NCBI GenBank assembly: GCA_000320545.1
Contig: ADNK01000489.1
Coordinates: 184,999 to 248,998, forward strand
DNA: 64,000 nt
Origin: Bigelowiella natans CCMP2755
Taxonomy: Eukaryota > Cercozoa > Chlorarachniophyceae
Direction of reading: 5' to 3'
Positions 33,778-46,703 of the stretch are shown here, piece by piece. Numbering within the stretch: the stretch's first letter is position 1; each line of letters opens with the position of its first letter. Under the pieces are notes generated by a model. The model had not been told where the DNA came from, did not search any database, and saw only the letters and a program-made list of their open reading frames with translations. Position numbers and translations under genes: made by a program.

Positions 33778-35318
33778 CTATATATGCATTGTACATAGTT
33801 TCTCTCTCCTTAAACTATGTCGGAATGGGTGCAGTCCCTTGTAATGTTGTGTGATCTCACAAACTCCAATATGTCATAACTTAATGGCATTAGAAATATG
33901 AGGGAGTTATTGTATCCGACAGAGGCTAATGTCATCCCGCTTATCCTGAGGTATACTTCAGGCCGGGAAGTTGGACTTGTGGTAGGCGATAATTGGCTTG
34001 GGCATGTCGTTGGGTTGGCGCCCTCAACAGTAGGTTGCGTCGTAGAAGGACCGTATGTATATCCTTCAGCAGTTGGGTGTGCAGAGGTAGGAGTATAAGT
34101 GGGTCTTGTGGATGTGGGGTTGTACGTAGCACCTTCAACGCTGGGCTGCGTAGTCGAAGGGGTGCCAGTAGGAGGGGGAGGGGCAGCAAGTACCGGATTT
34201 TGCGTAGAGGGGACAGTGGTCGGGTGTGCCGTGGTAGGGGGCCCAACAACAGGAGATCCTGTGGGCCCAAACCCCGGAAGGTAATTAACATTATCGATGG
34301 GTTCTGTTGTGATGTAGTCGGTGTTCTCGATAATCTCCGTGGTGGCTTGAGCGGTTGTTAATCCGGGGCATTCTGCCTGGTCTGCAGAATAATGAGGGTT
34401 TGTACACTGGTCCATGATACTCTGGAGTTGGTATTGATCCCATCCAAAGAAGTAGTCTGCGTGAATGTATTGCGTGCCGTCGGAGAAAACGTGCTGTCCT
34501 CCAGGATAGTTGTTCAAACGATAGAATATTCTGATTCGTGGGATAGGGACCGGATGACTTGCAGGGCATGTACCCATCCCATTTTCTGGAATTTCATTGT
34601 TCGTAGGATATGCCACGTGGCTGCGGTGATCTGGGCTATCAAGGTTCACGCCGTCCCAACACTCAGGCATGATGAGTGTGATCTCCAGTTCGCTACAAAC
34701 TTGTGTCGGGAGCAGTCCAGTACCACAGCCTGCACCCATAATTTCTTGTTTCGTCGGGTATATTGCAGGATCTCCCCCCGCGATCATCTACAAAATTATT
34801 AAAATTAAAGAGAAGGCGATGCTAAATGTACCTAAAAACATCTGTATTCTTTCCCTCTCGCATTCCCCCATTTCTCATCAAACACACGTTTTTCTAGTTT
34901 CTTATGTTCCGAAATGAAATACCCTGAAACCATTGGGAAACGATCTCGTGACCCCGGTCTCCCAGTTATAGTATGCGGTATGAGTAAAGTCCCGATGTAG
35001 AATATACTGCCCATTTACAACCCTGTAGACTGAGGGCGCCCAATATAAACTTTTGTTCTCGACCCACTCACAAGATGTTCGCGTGGCATTTCGCAAATCT
35101 GCCCAAGTTGTGCTCGGTGCTACTTGATTGGAGCCAAAAAATGTGTGTACGTGCGGCCCAAGCCCGTTGGGGTTGACGATTGGATCTGTTCTGACAAACG
35201 CTGTGGTGGAGCAGTCATTCCGCATCGTGGTGGATTCGGATTCACTCATGAAAAGAAGCAATATCTGGAAAAAGAGTGCTGATGCCATACTAGGGAAGGG
35301 GAGAGGCAGTGCTTCCAT
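32512..35318 (-). CDS. DUF1996 ectodomain, Thr/Pro stalk, SEA-like domain, TM and WW domain in one protein
   Basis: Six exons close in phase: 34923-35318, 33861-34787, 33607-33686, 33355-33460, 33010-33201 and 32512-32862, giving about 683 residues. Order: signal peptide (ASALFFQILLLFMSESES); DUF1996 with its marks GPHVHTFFGSN, CWDGVNLDSPDHRSHVAYP and HADYFFGWD; a long Thr/Ser/Pro/Gly stalk, probably O-glycosylated; a domain from VYLRISGMTLASVGYNNSL through TYRAGSVVATVIF to LSQELGVNLVV, resembling SEA-like modules of protist surface proteins; one membrane span (LIGIVVVGVVVLGLISWGAW); and a cytosolic tail ending in a WW domain, LAAAWTRHFDDDTGRPYWWN then GESTWNNP. WW domains bind Pro-rich or phospho-Ser/Thr-Pro peptides. 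It thus looks like a wall- or glycan-facing receptor or adhesion protein with an intracellular docking module. DUF1996 function is not established. Confidence 0.82.
33745..33776. repeat. (CA)n microsatellite in an intron
   Basis: CA array in the intron between the 33861-34787 and 33607-33686 exons. Confidence 0.95.
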
Positions 35319-35800
35319 TCTTGGATAGAAGGGATAGTCTATATCTACAAAGATTGAGATAAGTCAACGATCACCAGGCCAGGTTGGCTGCGTCGTTTGC
35401 AAACGAATTCGGTGTTTAGACGTTACAAGATTCGTAGAATCGCTCAGACGCAGGGATGCAAAGCTAAGAAAAAAAGGCATTCGGTTGCATTTCTGCGACA
35501 ACTTCGTCAACGATTCTTCATGTGGATGGCATGGGAAAACTTGGGCTGCGTCAATGATTTCGCAGCATGTCGCAGCATGAAAATGCACAATGGTCAAATA
35601 TGTTCATGTCATGCACACGCGTGCCATTATTGTCGATCTCCACGTTTCGAACAGTAACGCTCTTTCTCTTAAATTAGATCTAATCACATGGGGATGATCG
35701 TTCCTCCTGCATCGCTCAGGACCGCTTCATCACTCAAACCATCTTGACCGAGATTGATCACCTCAAAACATTGCAAAATCAGTAGCCGGAGGTGTGTGGA
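35319..35800. other. 5' flank of the DUF1996-WW gene
   Basis: An open frame at 35397-35657 on the plus strand is Lys/Arg- and Cys/His-rich but has no domain or splice support. Promoter elements were not identified. Confidence 0.4.
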
Positions 35801-36600
35801 CAAAGATCATTTTCTTGCTTGGGAGAAGTCAAAGCTAGAAAGGCGTCATCCAGAAAAAATGCGTGAGCGAAGTCGCCAAGCATGTGCAGGAAGGTCGTTC
35901 TCGCAATCGCGACAGCGGGTGCATGATCATGTGCAGCATGCACATGCTAGCATGCGCGCGTGACAGTGATTGTTGTTGATGGTGAGCAATTGTCATGGCG
36001 GTGCGCATCGCATGGTCACGATCATGTCTAGCTAGCTATGTCACGTTGTAGCTAGCCACGTCATTGTTGCTGTTGCGAATGATCGAATCAAATTTTCCGG
36101 CCGGCCACCGCTAGCTCGCGCATGTTGCATGATGGACACAGTAATTCCATATGCACACTGCATGCACACAGCATCATTACGCGGTGTCTATCATTTGCTA
36201 TTATTAGCTAGAGGCCGCCCGAGCAAAGTTTTGATGATCGTCCGTCGATCATACATATGCATCATGTGCCATGCGAGATTTAGGCTGTGCGTTCGTAGTG
36301 ATTGCACTCCTCACAAATGTTTTGCGATGCTTAGGCAGTCATGCTGTGCGCGCGGCTGCATGCTGACATTCTACCCAGCGTATCATCCAATGTCACGCAT
36401 AGCTCGCTCAGTAAAGACGTTTATTTTTCACGAATTTTGAGGATTCAGCATCGTAACGCTAAGCAAACGACAGTGTCCCCGCTATCTCAACATGAATTTA
36501 GATCGAAATGGGTGTTGTTTGCTCATCATCATCTCCGGTACCTGTCCAACAGCAACATCATAAGTTTCATGCAACAGCATTAAAATATAGCATTGCGTCG
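35800..36600. other. Palindrome-rich noncoding island
   Basis: Contains CATGCTAGCATGCGCGCG at about 35943-35960, TCTAGCTAGCTATG near 36026 and GGCCGGCC at about 36101. No supported gene; no microsatellite. Confidence 0.5.
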
Positions 36601-37033
36601 TTAATTGTTGATTGAGAGTAATTACCTAGACGATCCTGTCGAAGACAATGTTCTGTTCAATGGTGATTCCTATAGGAACAAATTTATAAATTACAAAACT
36701 ATGAATTGAGTCTTAAAACTCGTACAATTTGAGTCTTTACGATAGTACAGTATGGTTGATTTTACCTTGACTCTACTGGCGCCCTTTTTTATGCGCTTTG
36801 ATGGTGCCTAAGTGATGGCGTCATAAAGGTTGTGGTTAAGGCTTTCTGTACATAATTTTGAGATACAATCTGCGAAAGGGATGGTCAACAGACGGCTGTG
36901 GATGGATATACAGTAGGCAATGAGTTGATTTTAGATGACGTCTCGAGGTACCTTTACACCCCGAAGATTTCTCTCTTGGTCCTAGACAGATATTAATAAA
37001 ATGATACCACCAGCATGAGCCATGATTAGGAGC

Positions 37034-37041
37034 ATGGATCA

Positions 37042-37097
<56 letters not shown>

Positions 37098-37110
37098 AGG
37101 AGAGAGAGGG
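37034..37110. repeat. (CA)n then (GA)n composite
   Basis: Interrupted CA tract followed by GA tract in a region with no confident gene. Confidence 0.95.
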
Positions 37111-37159
37111 AGATAGAGAAAGCATGCGAGTGAAGAAACACACCTTGATGTTGAACTTA

Positions 37160-37760
37160 GTGCTTGAAGTGGTTGTGTGAGTGAAGATCCTGAACGGGAA
37201 AATAACACAACTTTCAGCAAATGACCGGCTACTATATGGCGATAAACATTTCTCTTCGACGACTTCTATACCCTCCTCGCGTAGATCCTTTGGTGCTCGC
37301 CGCCCTGTAATAAATCAGATTCAGATTGGGCCAAAGAAGAAGAAGAGTCACATCGCGAAATGCTTGGCTCACAAAGCCTTTTTTGTTCCCGAGATACTAC
37401 CTTTTGCTGCTACTCTTCTTTACAGTCACAGACATTGCACTATTGTTATAGAAATTAATAAGGCGGGGAACATAAGCGTCTGGATCCGACGCAACCAAAA
37501 GAATTGGTGGTGGCTCATGGGTTGGAAAGGCATCTATATGGATTCTGACTCACAGTGGATGATTTGAGCTGCTGTTACGCTTGGACTGCCCACGCTTATG
37601 TCGAGAATTCTTTGAAATTAGCTTCTTGGGCTTCGAATCCGTCCAGCCGCCGTGAAGCACAAGTCTGTTCCCAATTGATATCATCGCCATTGTCATCGTA
37701 CGTCGTGGTCGTAGCGACCAATAGAGAAGGAAAAAAATGCGCATTTCGGAATTAGTTATC
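37160..37760. other. Unresolved region, possible minus-strand exons
   Basis: Minus-strand reading gives PPPILLVASDPDAYVPRLIN at about 37420-37515, ending at a GTAGTA donor, and a basic segment ending REMFIAI at about 37240-37305. Upstream, two frames compete over 37550-37700. No phase-consistent model could be closed, so this is left as a region of interest rather than a gene. Confidence 0.3.
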
Positions 37761-37768
37761 CTTTTATT

Positions 37769-38705
37769 CACATAGGAACACCAATCAACCTTTGCTCCTC
37801 TGGTAAAGTGCCCGTTAATCTCTTCTGCTCGTATTCAGCTTCACGTCTTTGAAGAGATACAATGATAACAACAATAAAGAGGAGATTAGGTTGGAATCAA
37901 TACTCGCACTTGGTACAAACAGACATTTGCTACTTGAAATTCCTAGATACTTACATTAGCATGTTCTCGTGGGCCTTGGAGTGCTTGCCGCATCGCTAAG
38001 AAAAGACGAGAAAGAATAAAACCAGACATACCCAACTCCGAAATACTCTTTTAAGTTTCAAATATGTGTGCATCATCATCATCAGCAGCAGCAACAACAA
38101 CATCATCTATATCATATCTAGTATCGAATCCCGAGACAATGCACACACCTGTAGGATTCGTACAATCTTCAAGAGTTGGGCGTCTGCTTCCTTCTCACTC
38201 TTTGATATTGCGGCTTGACTCGAACCTGGCAATTGCATAGCATGTATATAGTTAGCTTACACTTCTTGCCCCCGCACTTGCTACTCCCTATTCACTTCTT
38301 CGCCATAAGAAAGAAAATATGCTATCTTCAACATATGCCTAGTGCGGTCTTCAATGTAAAGCAGCGGCTACGCAATGACCTTCTGGTAATTCAGGCTTCA
38401 ATTTATTAAATCGCAAGTCGACTGTGAGCTTCCGAGGCCCTATGAATACAAGGGAATTTGAATACACTATCAAAACTATCAAAACGTCGGCGAAATCGAT
38501 CGCACTTGCTCCCTGCAATGTAAACCGACGTCAAGATAGCTTTTGCACATGCAGCTGACGAACACAGCATCACTATTACCTCTAATGTACACTTGAATGA
38601 CTGGTATCAAGAGCCCCTTTTCTGTCTCAAAACTAGACCTCAGCACGTGGCCCTGGTCAAAATAAAGTGCACATCTCAGCGAGACAGGGAGGAAAACAAG
38701 ATGCA
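37769..38705 (-). CDS. Unidentified multi-exon gene
   Basis: Five exons agree in phase near the 3' end. About 38580-38700 reads SFETEKGLLIPVIQVYIR, followed by a short ASAIDFAD exon (about 38488-38513). About 38380-38440 reads GPRKLTVDLRFNKLKPELPE. About 38148-38225 reads SSQAAISKSEKEADAQLLKI, then a small exon at about 37957-37997. The last exon (37769-37846) reads REAEYEQKRLTGTLPEEQRL and stops after GVPM. The middle part looks like beta strands followed by a helical tail. No family recognised; 5' exons above 38705 were not found. Confidence 0.45.
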
Positions 38706-39002
38706 GCACAAAAATTGATCTCTGTCATTCCTCCTCTAAGGATTCTTATATTCCGTGGTCCTCATCTTTTCTCTTCTGCTCTTTTTGGTTAGTTTAACTC
38801 TACATGTTCGTTTTACTAGCAGTGGTGGTGGTAGTTGTAGTTGTAGTTGTGGTAGTAGCAGTAGTAGTAGTAGTCGTACCGATGAATCAGCAAACTCGGA
38901 CAACATAATCGCAAAGGTCTCTATCCCCTGGGTAATTATAATAACAGTGGGAAAGTCATATCAGACTATGGATCCATCTGCTCGCCGCTCAGAGTATACG
39001 GA

Positions 39003-39003
39003 T

Positions 39004-39090
<87 letters not shown>
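39003..39090. repeat. (CA)n then (GA)n composite
   Basis: CA array at 39003-39038 and GA array at 39053-39088, same order as at 37034-37110. Flanking region 38706-39760 has no supported gene; a GTA/GTT-type repeat lies at about 38821-38870 and an AT array at 39424-39461. Confidence 0.95.
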
Positions 39091-39092
<2 letters not shown>

Positions 39093-39421
39093 AGAAACCT
39101 TAAGAGTAATGTGGTTGTACTGAACGTCCAAATACGTAACATTGCTCTTGTTAGACAGGCACGAAACCCCGAGAGCTACAAAACCTTTATCACCTGTTCA
39201 TTTGTGGTGGATTTATTTATGCGAGCTGTTTTATGATTCACCAGTTCTCATGTTGTTGAAGTGGTGATATTGTTGAAAGCTATCGTCGCTAGCAACTACC
39301 AATTCGATTGCCCCTAACAGTGACCTCCGTAACCGCTTGGTTGTCGTGCAATGCGTTCGCAATGAGAACCGCCTAGTAGTCACACACACACACATAACCG
39401 GTATATAAATCTTTACGGGCA

Positions 39422-39462
<41 letters not shown>

Positions 39463-39769
39463 TGCAGTATTTTACGATAAGCGTGAGTGGATATAGCTGC
39501 TGTAGGGACCTCAGCGTCTTCGATTCCATTCTCGGAGAGCTGGAGATTCGCAATACCTGATTAATGCATGCAATGCAACCTTGACAGTTTGTTTGGGCGA
39601 CAGCAGAGGACGTTTGGTCAACGAGCTCTCTCCAAACGACAGCCAGAGCGGAAGTGTGGACACCACCCCTCTGATTTTCGCTTGCGAGAGAAGATTGATA
39701 CGCGGTAAAAGCATGGCGATAAGATAACGGGTCATGTCCCATGGCCAGTAACAATCTTTGTTTGAGGCT

Positions 39770-41986
39770 TCAAATGAATATTGCAAACGGATGATTAGGG
39801 AGTGTACCGGGTAAATCCTTCGCCATCACAGAAGGCGGAATGGACGTCGATGACGAGTCACCTCTGCCGCCGACCTCGTCCTCTCCTTGCGTCAGGAAAG
39901 CACCAGCTGCATCTTCCTCGCCATCCTTCTTGCTCTGCTCCGCCTTCACAGCTTCCTCTCCACCCCTTGCCTTGATATCGGCCTCCCTGTCTACGAGCCG
40001 TGCAGTCATATGCGAAATTCCTGGAGGGAAGAGACGGTGACACGGTGTGCGGGGTTAGCAATAGCGCACAAAGGAAGTGGAGGCAGATAGAGAAAATAGC
40101 GTCACTACTTCTTTTACTATTACTACTACTCTGCTATTTTTGATCGTCCCCCCCCCCTCCCCCAGGCACATATCTGGTTCGGCTCTAGTTGGTTTTCAAC
40201 TACTATCTATCGACGCAATGCCTCCATTATTGATGATACCTGCAAGTACATTCGCGAATCTCATGACAGTCTTCGTCTTGCTCTCTTCTGTGGAATTGAG
40301 CTTTTCTAGTAGCGTCTTGTTCTTCGACGTGACCTGACAAGGAAAAACAGGATTCAGCTTAGTGCTGCTGCACTCCGTGCTTCCCTCGCTCAATATTTCA
40401 CTGTGGATGGCGCGTGTGAGATGTAGTAGTTTTAGTGGTGTCCTAGTACAATTTCTAATTTCTTGTTCACTCCACCAAACTCCTCTTGCATTGCCTTAGC
40501 CTGGGGGGGGGGGGGGGGGGATTGGTTACATAAAAAGGAAGAGGACCGTTATTGTAGGCAATGAGAAACAGTGGCAGAACTGCGCGGTATGCGAGCGCAT
40601 ACATGTTCGACCGAAAATAACGTGGGAAACCGAGCAAGAAAGCCGTCACAGCACAGAGGATACATTACCCTTTTCTCCTTGGAGTTGACTCTTCTATAGA
40701 CCTTGCGAAGACCTTGCACTAGCTCCTTTGGATCGGAAATCCATTTCACCACCGTCGCTTCATCGACCTGTAATTTTGTAGGCGACAATGGGTTGGCGAG
40801 GGAGGGAAGTACAAGGAACAAATACGACACGAAGACCACACACACACACACACACACACACGCGCGCGCGCGCAATGTACCCATATATATATATATTTAC
40901 ACATATACACAGAAATAGAGAGAGGAGGGGGGAAGGGGGGGGGAGGGGGAGAATGCATCTTTGCGCTAACGCGTACCTGCAATGCCTTCATCATGCTCTT
41001 AAGCTCCTTGCCATTTCCTAAGATAATAGTTTCGCAGCAGAATGCATCAATGTTTAATGGAATACACATGAACGTAAAGAATAACAACCACATGCATCCA
41101 CACACACACGCAAAAGTAGAACGATGGAAAATTATAGAAGAAGAAGCACAGATTCGAAACACCTTCTTTCTGTAGGCTCCTGAAAAGCGTACGCACACGC
41201 ACCGTCGTCGACCGTGTTGACCTAGCGTATCGTGGATATTAGGAATATGCAACAATTGCAGTTCCCTCCTTCCTTTCTCCCATTTGAGTCTCCCCCTTTC
41301 ATCTCGTATACTATCTTCTTCTTCTCCTTCTTCTTCTTGTTAGTTGACGGAGGTGTGGTTTGTTATCACCCTGAGGTCGATCGTCGCTTGGCAGAGCGTG
41401 AGCTAGACTTCACACGCTTCGACGCTAAGGATAGACCGCGGCCTGAGTCGTCATTGATTAGTGAAGTGAATGAACATTATATGCATCGCCATTGAACAAA
41501 TCCCCCTTTAATAGTACCACGTACTTCTTCAATTTGAAAGCTACAATTGCATAGTCATGAGTTGCACTATTCATAAAATGTCTTTCAAATCAGTTGACGG
41601 CCTCTTTTTGATTCTCCCTGCTTGCACACCTCTAGGCTGGCGTCCACGACGATTGTCTGCGCTCTGTGTCCTACCTCCTTTTTTCTCAGATCTCTTCGTC
41701 GTCTGCAAAAAAATACGGTGTGTAGTATTCAGAGAGGTTAGTAACAACCCACTGCCAGAGTAAACCGACACGGGGAGGGGGGAGGGGGGAGGGGGGAGGA
41801 GGGGGGGTGATGCTGATGACAACCACCTTTGCAACAATGGACACTGCATCCGACGTATTGCGGAATTTCTTTATCTCCGTCCTCTGCATCAAGTCGTGAT
41901 TCTTGCCATACACTTCTACCTTGTCCCCTGTAATAATGTGATGATAATGGTGAAATCATATTCATCATAAAAGTTCGGGAGGATGC

Positions 41987-42023
<37 letters not shown>

Positions 42024-42239
42024 GTGCTACTCTGAACAGAAATAATTAGATACAAAAGACCCATGCACGTTGCTCGCACCTTTTATTTTCTCTGTGACTT
42101 CTTCCAGTTCCCGCATCGCGGAAAGCATATGAGGGGGTAGGTCCTAGGGAAGAAGTAGGAAAAAGTTGGTGAAGAAAGAAAGCATGAATGAGCAGAGGCG
42201 GAGGAGTAGGCGGAACAGGGAAGGGAGCACAATCGCACT

Positions 42240-42275
<36 letters not shown>

Positions 42276-42452
42276 CGTTCTTCTTTCTCTTAACACAGCT
42301 GGAAAGTGTGCTTAAGATGAGAAGGAAACAGTGGATGCATCTCGCCTGCCTACCTCTGCGTTTACAGACTCTACCAGCTTCTTGAGTTTCAGGATGTGCT
42401 TGTCCTATGAGTGTTGTGTGTGTTTGTGTGTGTGCGTGTTTGTGTGTGTATG

Positions 42453-42496
<44 letters not shown>

Positions 42497-43192
42497 GGTA
42501 CATTACAACCTGTGCATGGTAGGATTCTATTAAGTTATCTCTCTGTTCGACGTCGGCCTCAAGCTTCCGCTGGTCCGCCGCAACAGCCTTGAGCCGGTTG
42601 TCAATCTGAAACACCAATGGGAGCAATAGCAACGTGATGATAGCGATGGTGATTGATGATGATGATGATGATGATTGATTGATTATGATGATTGATCATG
42701 ATGATAGTGTGACGAGACGACAAATAGCAGGCTGCCGGGTAAGCATCATACCTGATGTCTGTTCATCTCATGGTTCATGAGAGTCGTCTGCAGCTTCTGG
42801 ATGCTCGCCAGTTGTGCTAAAATGGTGTTAGTTAGTGGTGGGTGTCGGTCGTCATCAAGGTGAGTCGAAGCTGTAGAGCTACTATCACCGTTTTGCTGCT
42901 GCTGTGCATGCATGTGGTAACGCCACCACTACTTCCTAACTTCTACCAGCACTTCCCTGCCTATTACCTGCATTCTTGTGCTGTTCCACTCGCAGCTTGT
43001 TCAGTGTCGAATCATGCAAGCCCCGCAACTTATGCAGTTGCTTATCCTACGAGAAGAATGAAGGGGCGGGAGCACAAGCGCATTATTATTCCACACCCAA
43101 AGAAATGTTGCTAGAACAGATAAGTATCTGCTCTCGTGATAAGCACAGATATGCATAAGACACAAAACGCATGCATAGATTTGCAGAGAGGA

Positions 43193-43226
<34 letters not shown>

Positions 43227-45170
43227 TAACACCCACCTTCCCTGTGACTTGAGAGGAGAGCTTGGTTCGTATCTTCTCGGATGACATGAACTTGGCCTTG
43301 TGCTCCATCGCCAGATCCCTGTGCAAGATGATGAGAGGTTAAGTGAAGATCGGAGTTGGAGAAAGACTAAGGATTCTCCGTTGGAAATTAGAAGTACTTA
43401 TATTTATCCATTCGAGCGTTGGCGGACTTTAAAGATGCGTGGAGCTGCTTATTTGCCTGTAAAAGGGCGAGAGGAGGGATAGGAGTAATTCAACAACTGC
43501 ACTATATCGGGCGATGAGTATTAAGTCCGTAGAAGGACGCAAACTACCCACCTTGGCAGTATTCCTTAGGTTTTCGCCAAGAGCTTCCGCTTTAACCTTC
43601 AGAAGCTCGATCTTGTGTTCCGAGTTCTTTTGTTTGGTTATCGCCTAGTAGTGCACGGGAAGGAAGAATAATTGCGCGCAGAGAGTCAATCTTCAAAGAA
43701 GATGAAGGTCGAACACATGATGTACTTGCTCATGCTGTCTGCGTAAAAGAACTTCATTGTCACCTGCTTTTTCCAGTCATCTAGCTTCTGCAGCTGATTC
43801 AAGAGCTGGAACACCTTTTCTGCCATAATTCGTAACTGTTCAGCAGACTTCTTGAGCTCTTTCTCACCTGTCGAGGGTTACAGAATCTATGTGAGCCTGC
43901 TGCACAACGTCAAGAGGCTATTCGGTCATTTCTCTTTAAAGACATTTTTTTGAAAGTTGACCATACCACCAATACTACACTTCTAGATACCTTCCGCTAG
44001 TTGCTTCTTGAGCACTTCCCTGTCTGAATGGAGTCCTTTTATCTCGTCATCCATCTTCCCCATCTGGTCTTGCGCACGCTGATACTCAACCTAATTGGCG
44101 TGGGGTGTAACAGCACATCTCCATCAGGTTGATCTACATGATTGAACGGCAATCATCATCGGCTTTTCGTCCTCATTGACAAATATTTGTCCCGCACACA
44201 GATATCCTACTCGTAAGTGTGTTAGATAAAGACCATGATGTTGCGTAATTCAGACTCCTGTTCCTGTAGGAGCCCCTTCAGCTGCTCATTCTCTTTGTTT
44301 ACCACCATAAGGTCTGCTGCCATACCTTGGGCAATTGTTGCTCCATCAGACACCTATGTAGTCGTGCACGTGGTGAGGAAGAACTCGACATGGCAGATAA
44401 CGCCTTGTGGTCAGTATTATTTTGCCGTGTCGTAGTCGAAAATCAGAGAAACAAATCAAAAGAATAAAGGTCGGTGAGGAGAATGACAATATGTAACCTG
44501 CTCTTTTTCGCGTTGAAGGCGTTTTAGAGTGTGGAGATGTTTCTCCTTCCATTGCTGCTTCTCACGATCTAACGACAAATGGAGTAGGCAAATATCAGAA
44601 GAAAAGCATCATGCTGATTCACCAATGCTTTCCCCCCTTTCTCCCTCACATCGTGTGTGTGTGTGTGTGTGTGTGTGCGTGTCCATGTGAGATTTTTGTT
44701 GCTTTCACAAAAATTTCTTAAAAAAACAATCTCCCTTGGAACATGATTCGATGTTTTACTATCATCACCACCACCACCACCATCAACATTACCAAAAGCC
44801 TCCATCTCTGTCTTCAACTTAACTCCCAACTCATCGTACCTGTACGACGAAGGTGTGTTTGCATTTGTGTATGTGCGTGAAACGCATTAGCACCCCCACC
44901 ACATTATTTATATCACATCAATCATGCTAACATTTATATCCTTACCGTGCCTCGATTATCTGTTTTTCCTCCGCCATTCTTTTCAACTCCTGAGAGCATA
45001 GACACGATGATGACAGGGGTAGAAAAAGTGAATGCACAAACAGGTGCTAATTCTTTTCTGTAACATCGTTCTTCACAACAGGTCACCACCTTTTGCATTT
45101 TGTGCAGTTCCCGCGCCAACTCGTTCCTTATGTTCTTCTCCTCCGACTGTGTACGTGTACGTGTACGTGT

Positions 45171-45215
<45 letters not shown>

Positions 45216-46703
45216 TGTGTGTGTATGTGTGTATGTGTGCGAGTTTGGAACACATAGGAGGAGAATGTTGAAAGAACCAGAAATTTGTTGTTTTTCGATT
45301 ATCTGGCTGGTAAAAAACGATCTGAAACAGCTTCTAATACCCAACACAACCTGTCGCTCTGTCATTTTGAGGTTCTGCATCTTCAGCAGTTTCACCTCAT
45401 TCATTGCATGGGTCGAGTCATCTTTAAGTTTCCTATGATGAAAAAGAAGAGATTCATTCGTAAGGAATGCTTTTTTTCGATAGAGTAGTTTGTTAGGAAT
45501 GCATTTTACATGAACGCTGAGCGCTCTGCAGATAAGGAGGCTTCGAGATCCGTCCTGGTCTCGTTTAGTTCCTGTTTTTAGCAGTAGTAATATTGATTGT
45601 ATCGATGAATGAAAAAGACTAGTCACGAGACAAGTATACCTTTATTTTTTCCTGGTATTCCCTCAAATCGGTTGTGCCCTCTTTGAGCTTCGATTCGAAT
45701 TGCTTCAACTAAGAAGGGAGGCGTAGAAGGATACATTATATTTCATCAAAGAGTGGATGGATCAAAAAGCACAATGATGAGAATAGAACCCTGGTCAGCA
45801 GCTCTGCCTTCTCAGTTCGGAGGCTTTTAATTTGAAGACTCCGTTGTTTGGCACTCTCCTGCAAAAAAACAAAAAATTAGCGCGTGCCTCTGCTTGTGTT
45901 TGAGAGATAAACAAAATGATTCAGGATTTTCCGCACCTGTACACGGGTCATCGCTTGCTGGACTGAACTGAAGGCTTCATGAGGCACCATCTGTATAAAA
46001 AGACGGATGAAGAATAATAAGAGACTCGTGTTTCGGTCGCAATGAGCAAGCGACATGCCGAAGACACATTTGCACTAAGATAAGTTCAGCCGAATATTTC
46101 TGTTTATTCACTGGCTATCGTGCTGATGAATAGCAAGAAATCGAACGGACCGTGTCAACAATAGCCATGCCAGCCTCTGGTACTGCGCCGCCACCCTCCT
46201 GGCCTCCTGCTAGTATTTTAAAATTTGGAATCATATGCTACACAGCTAACCTACTACATTTTCACATCAGCAAACACCCGCCCTCCCTTGATTTAAAATT
46301 TGTTCCACTTGGGAGATGGGTGTATTGAGATCGAACGTGCGTTTCTAGATGCTTCTTTGCTTCGTTCTCTCAGCTCGAATGCAATTACACCACCCTCGTC
46401 AGGTAATTGCAGACAAGATTTTGCCCCACTCCCTTATCGATACCCTCCCAACTAACTACTTTCTTTTGCGGTACTCATAGAGTTTAGGATTACGGATACG
46501 AAGAAAGCGATACAAAAACAAATGTGATCAAACGACTGTGCATTGAATGAACTTGATTCCAATATCTTGCTACTCTATCCACCCCATGTATGGATGTTCC
46601 CTCCCCCACATATTATGTTTTAAAAATTGATGCCGAATAGGTCTATGAGGTCCTCATGGCTGTCAGGAATACCAGGGGAAGGGGAGGCAGCGGGGGAGGC
46701 CAT
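39770..46703 (-). CDS. Long coiled-coil protein encoded by about 30 small exons
   Basis: Start Met at 46703 (MASPAASPSP). Exons of 15-125 nt follow at regular intervals down to a longer last exon ending at 39770. Nearly all are in phase and almost all read as heptad-rich helix: ESAKQRSLQIKSLRTEKAEL, LKQFESKLKEGTTDLREYQE, VSDGATIAQGMAADLMVVNK, GEKELKKSAEQLRIMAEKVF, AITKQKNSEHKIELLKVKAE, IDNRLKAVAADQRKLEADVE. Near the end comes a more globular VDEATVVKWISDPKELVQGL and an acidic Ala/Gly/Ser tail. Length is roughly 800 residues. This is the layout of centrosomal, ciliary or tethering coiled-coil proteins, but the family was not identified. The junction at the small AYRKK exon (about 41165-41180) is uncertain. 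Several introns consist largely of microsatellite, and one acceptor at about 40502 is preceded by an almost pure poly-C run. Confidence 0.7.
40503..40520. repeat. Poly-G (poly-C on the coding strand) at a splice acceptor
   Basis: About 18 consecutive G on the plus strand directly before the acceptor of the AKAMQEEFGGVNKKLEI exon. Confidence 0.9.
42449..42494. repeat. (GA)n microsatellite in an intron
   Basis: GA array between the IDNRLKAV and DKHILKLKK exons of the coiled-coil gene. Other intronic arrays of this gene: CA/CG at 40839-40873, GT at 41988-42020, TA at 42243-42270, GA at about 43196-43226, GT at 44653-44680. Confidence 0.95.
45153..45240. repeat. (GTACGT)n then (GT)n tract
   Basis: ACGTGT-type hexamers grade into a GT array immediately after the SEEKNIRNELARELHKMQK exon; the acceptor of that exon lies inside the hexamer tract. 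Confidence 0.9.

Noticed and set aside
33898-34802. Plus-strand ORFs inside the DUF1996 gene
   Set aside because: They are shadows of the 33861-34787 exon, whose minus-strand reading carries DUF1996 motifs and correct phases.
37550-37771. Kelch-repeat exon (ISIGNRLVLHGGW)
   Set aside because: One short resemblance to a Kelch blade, no second repeat, and a competing equally plausible frame; it also overlaps the 3' end of the upstream gene.
44934-45626. A 230-codon minus-strand ORF as a single exon
   Set aside because: It spans several coiled-coil exons in mixed frames and a CA/GT array; the short exons with splice sites explain the conserved heptad pattern better.
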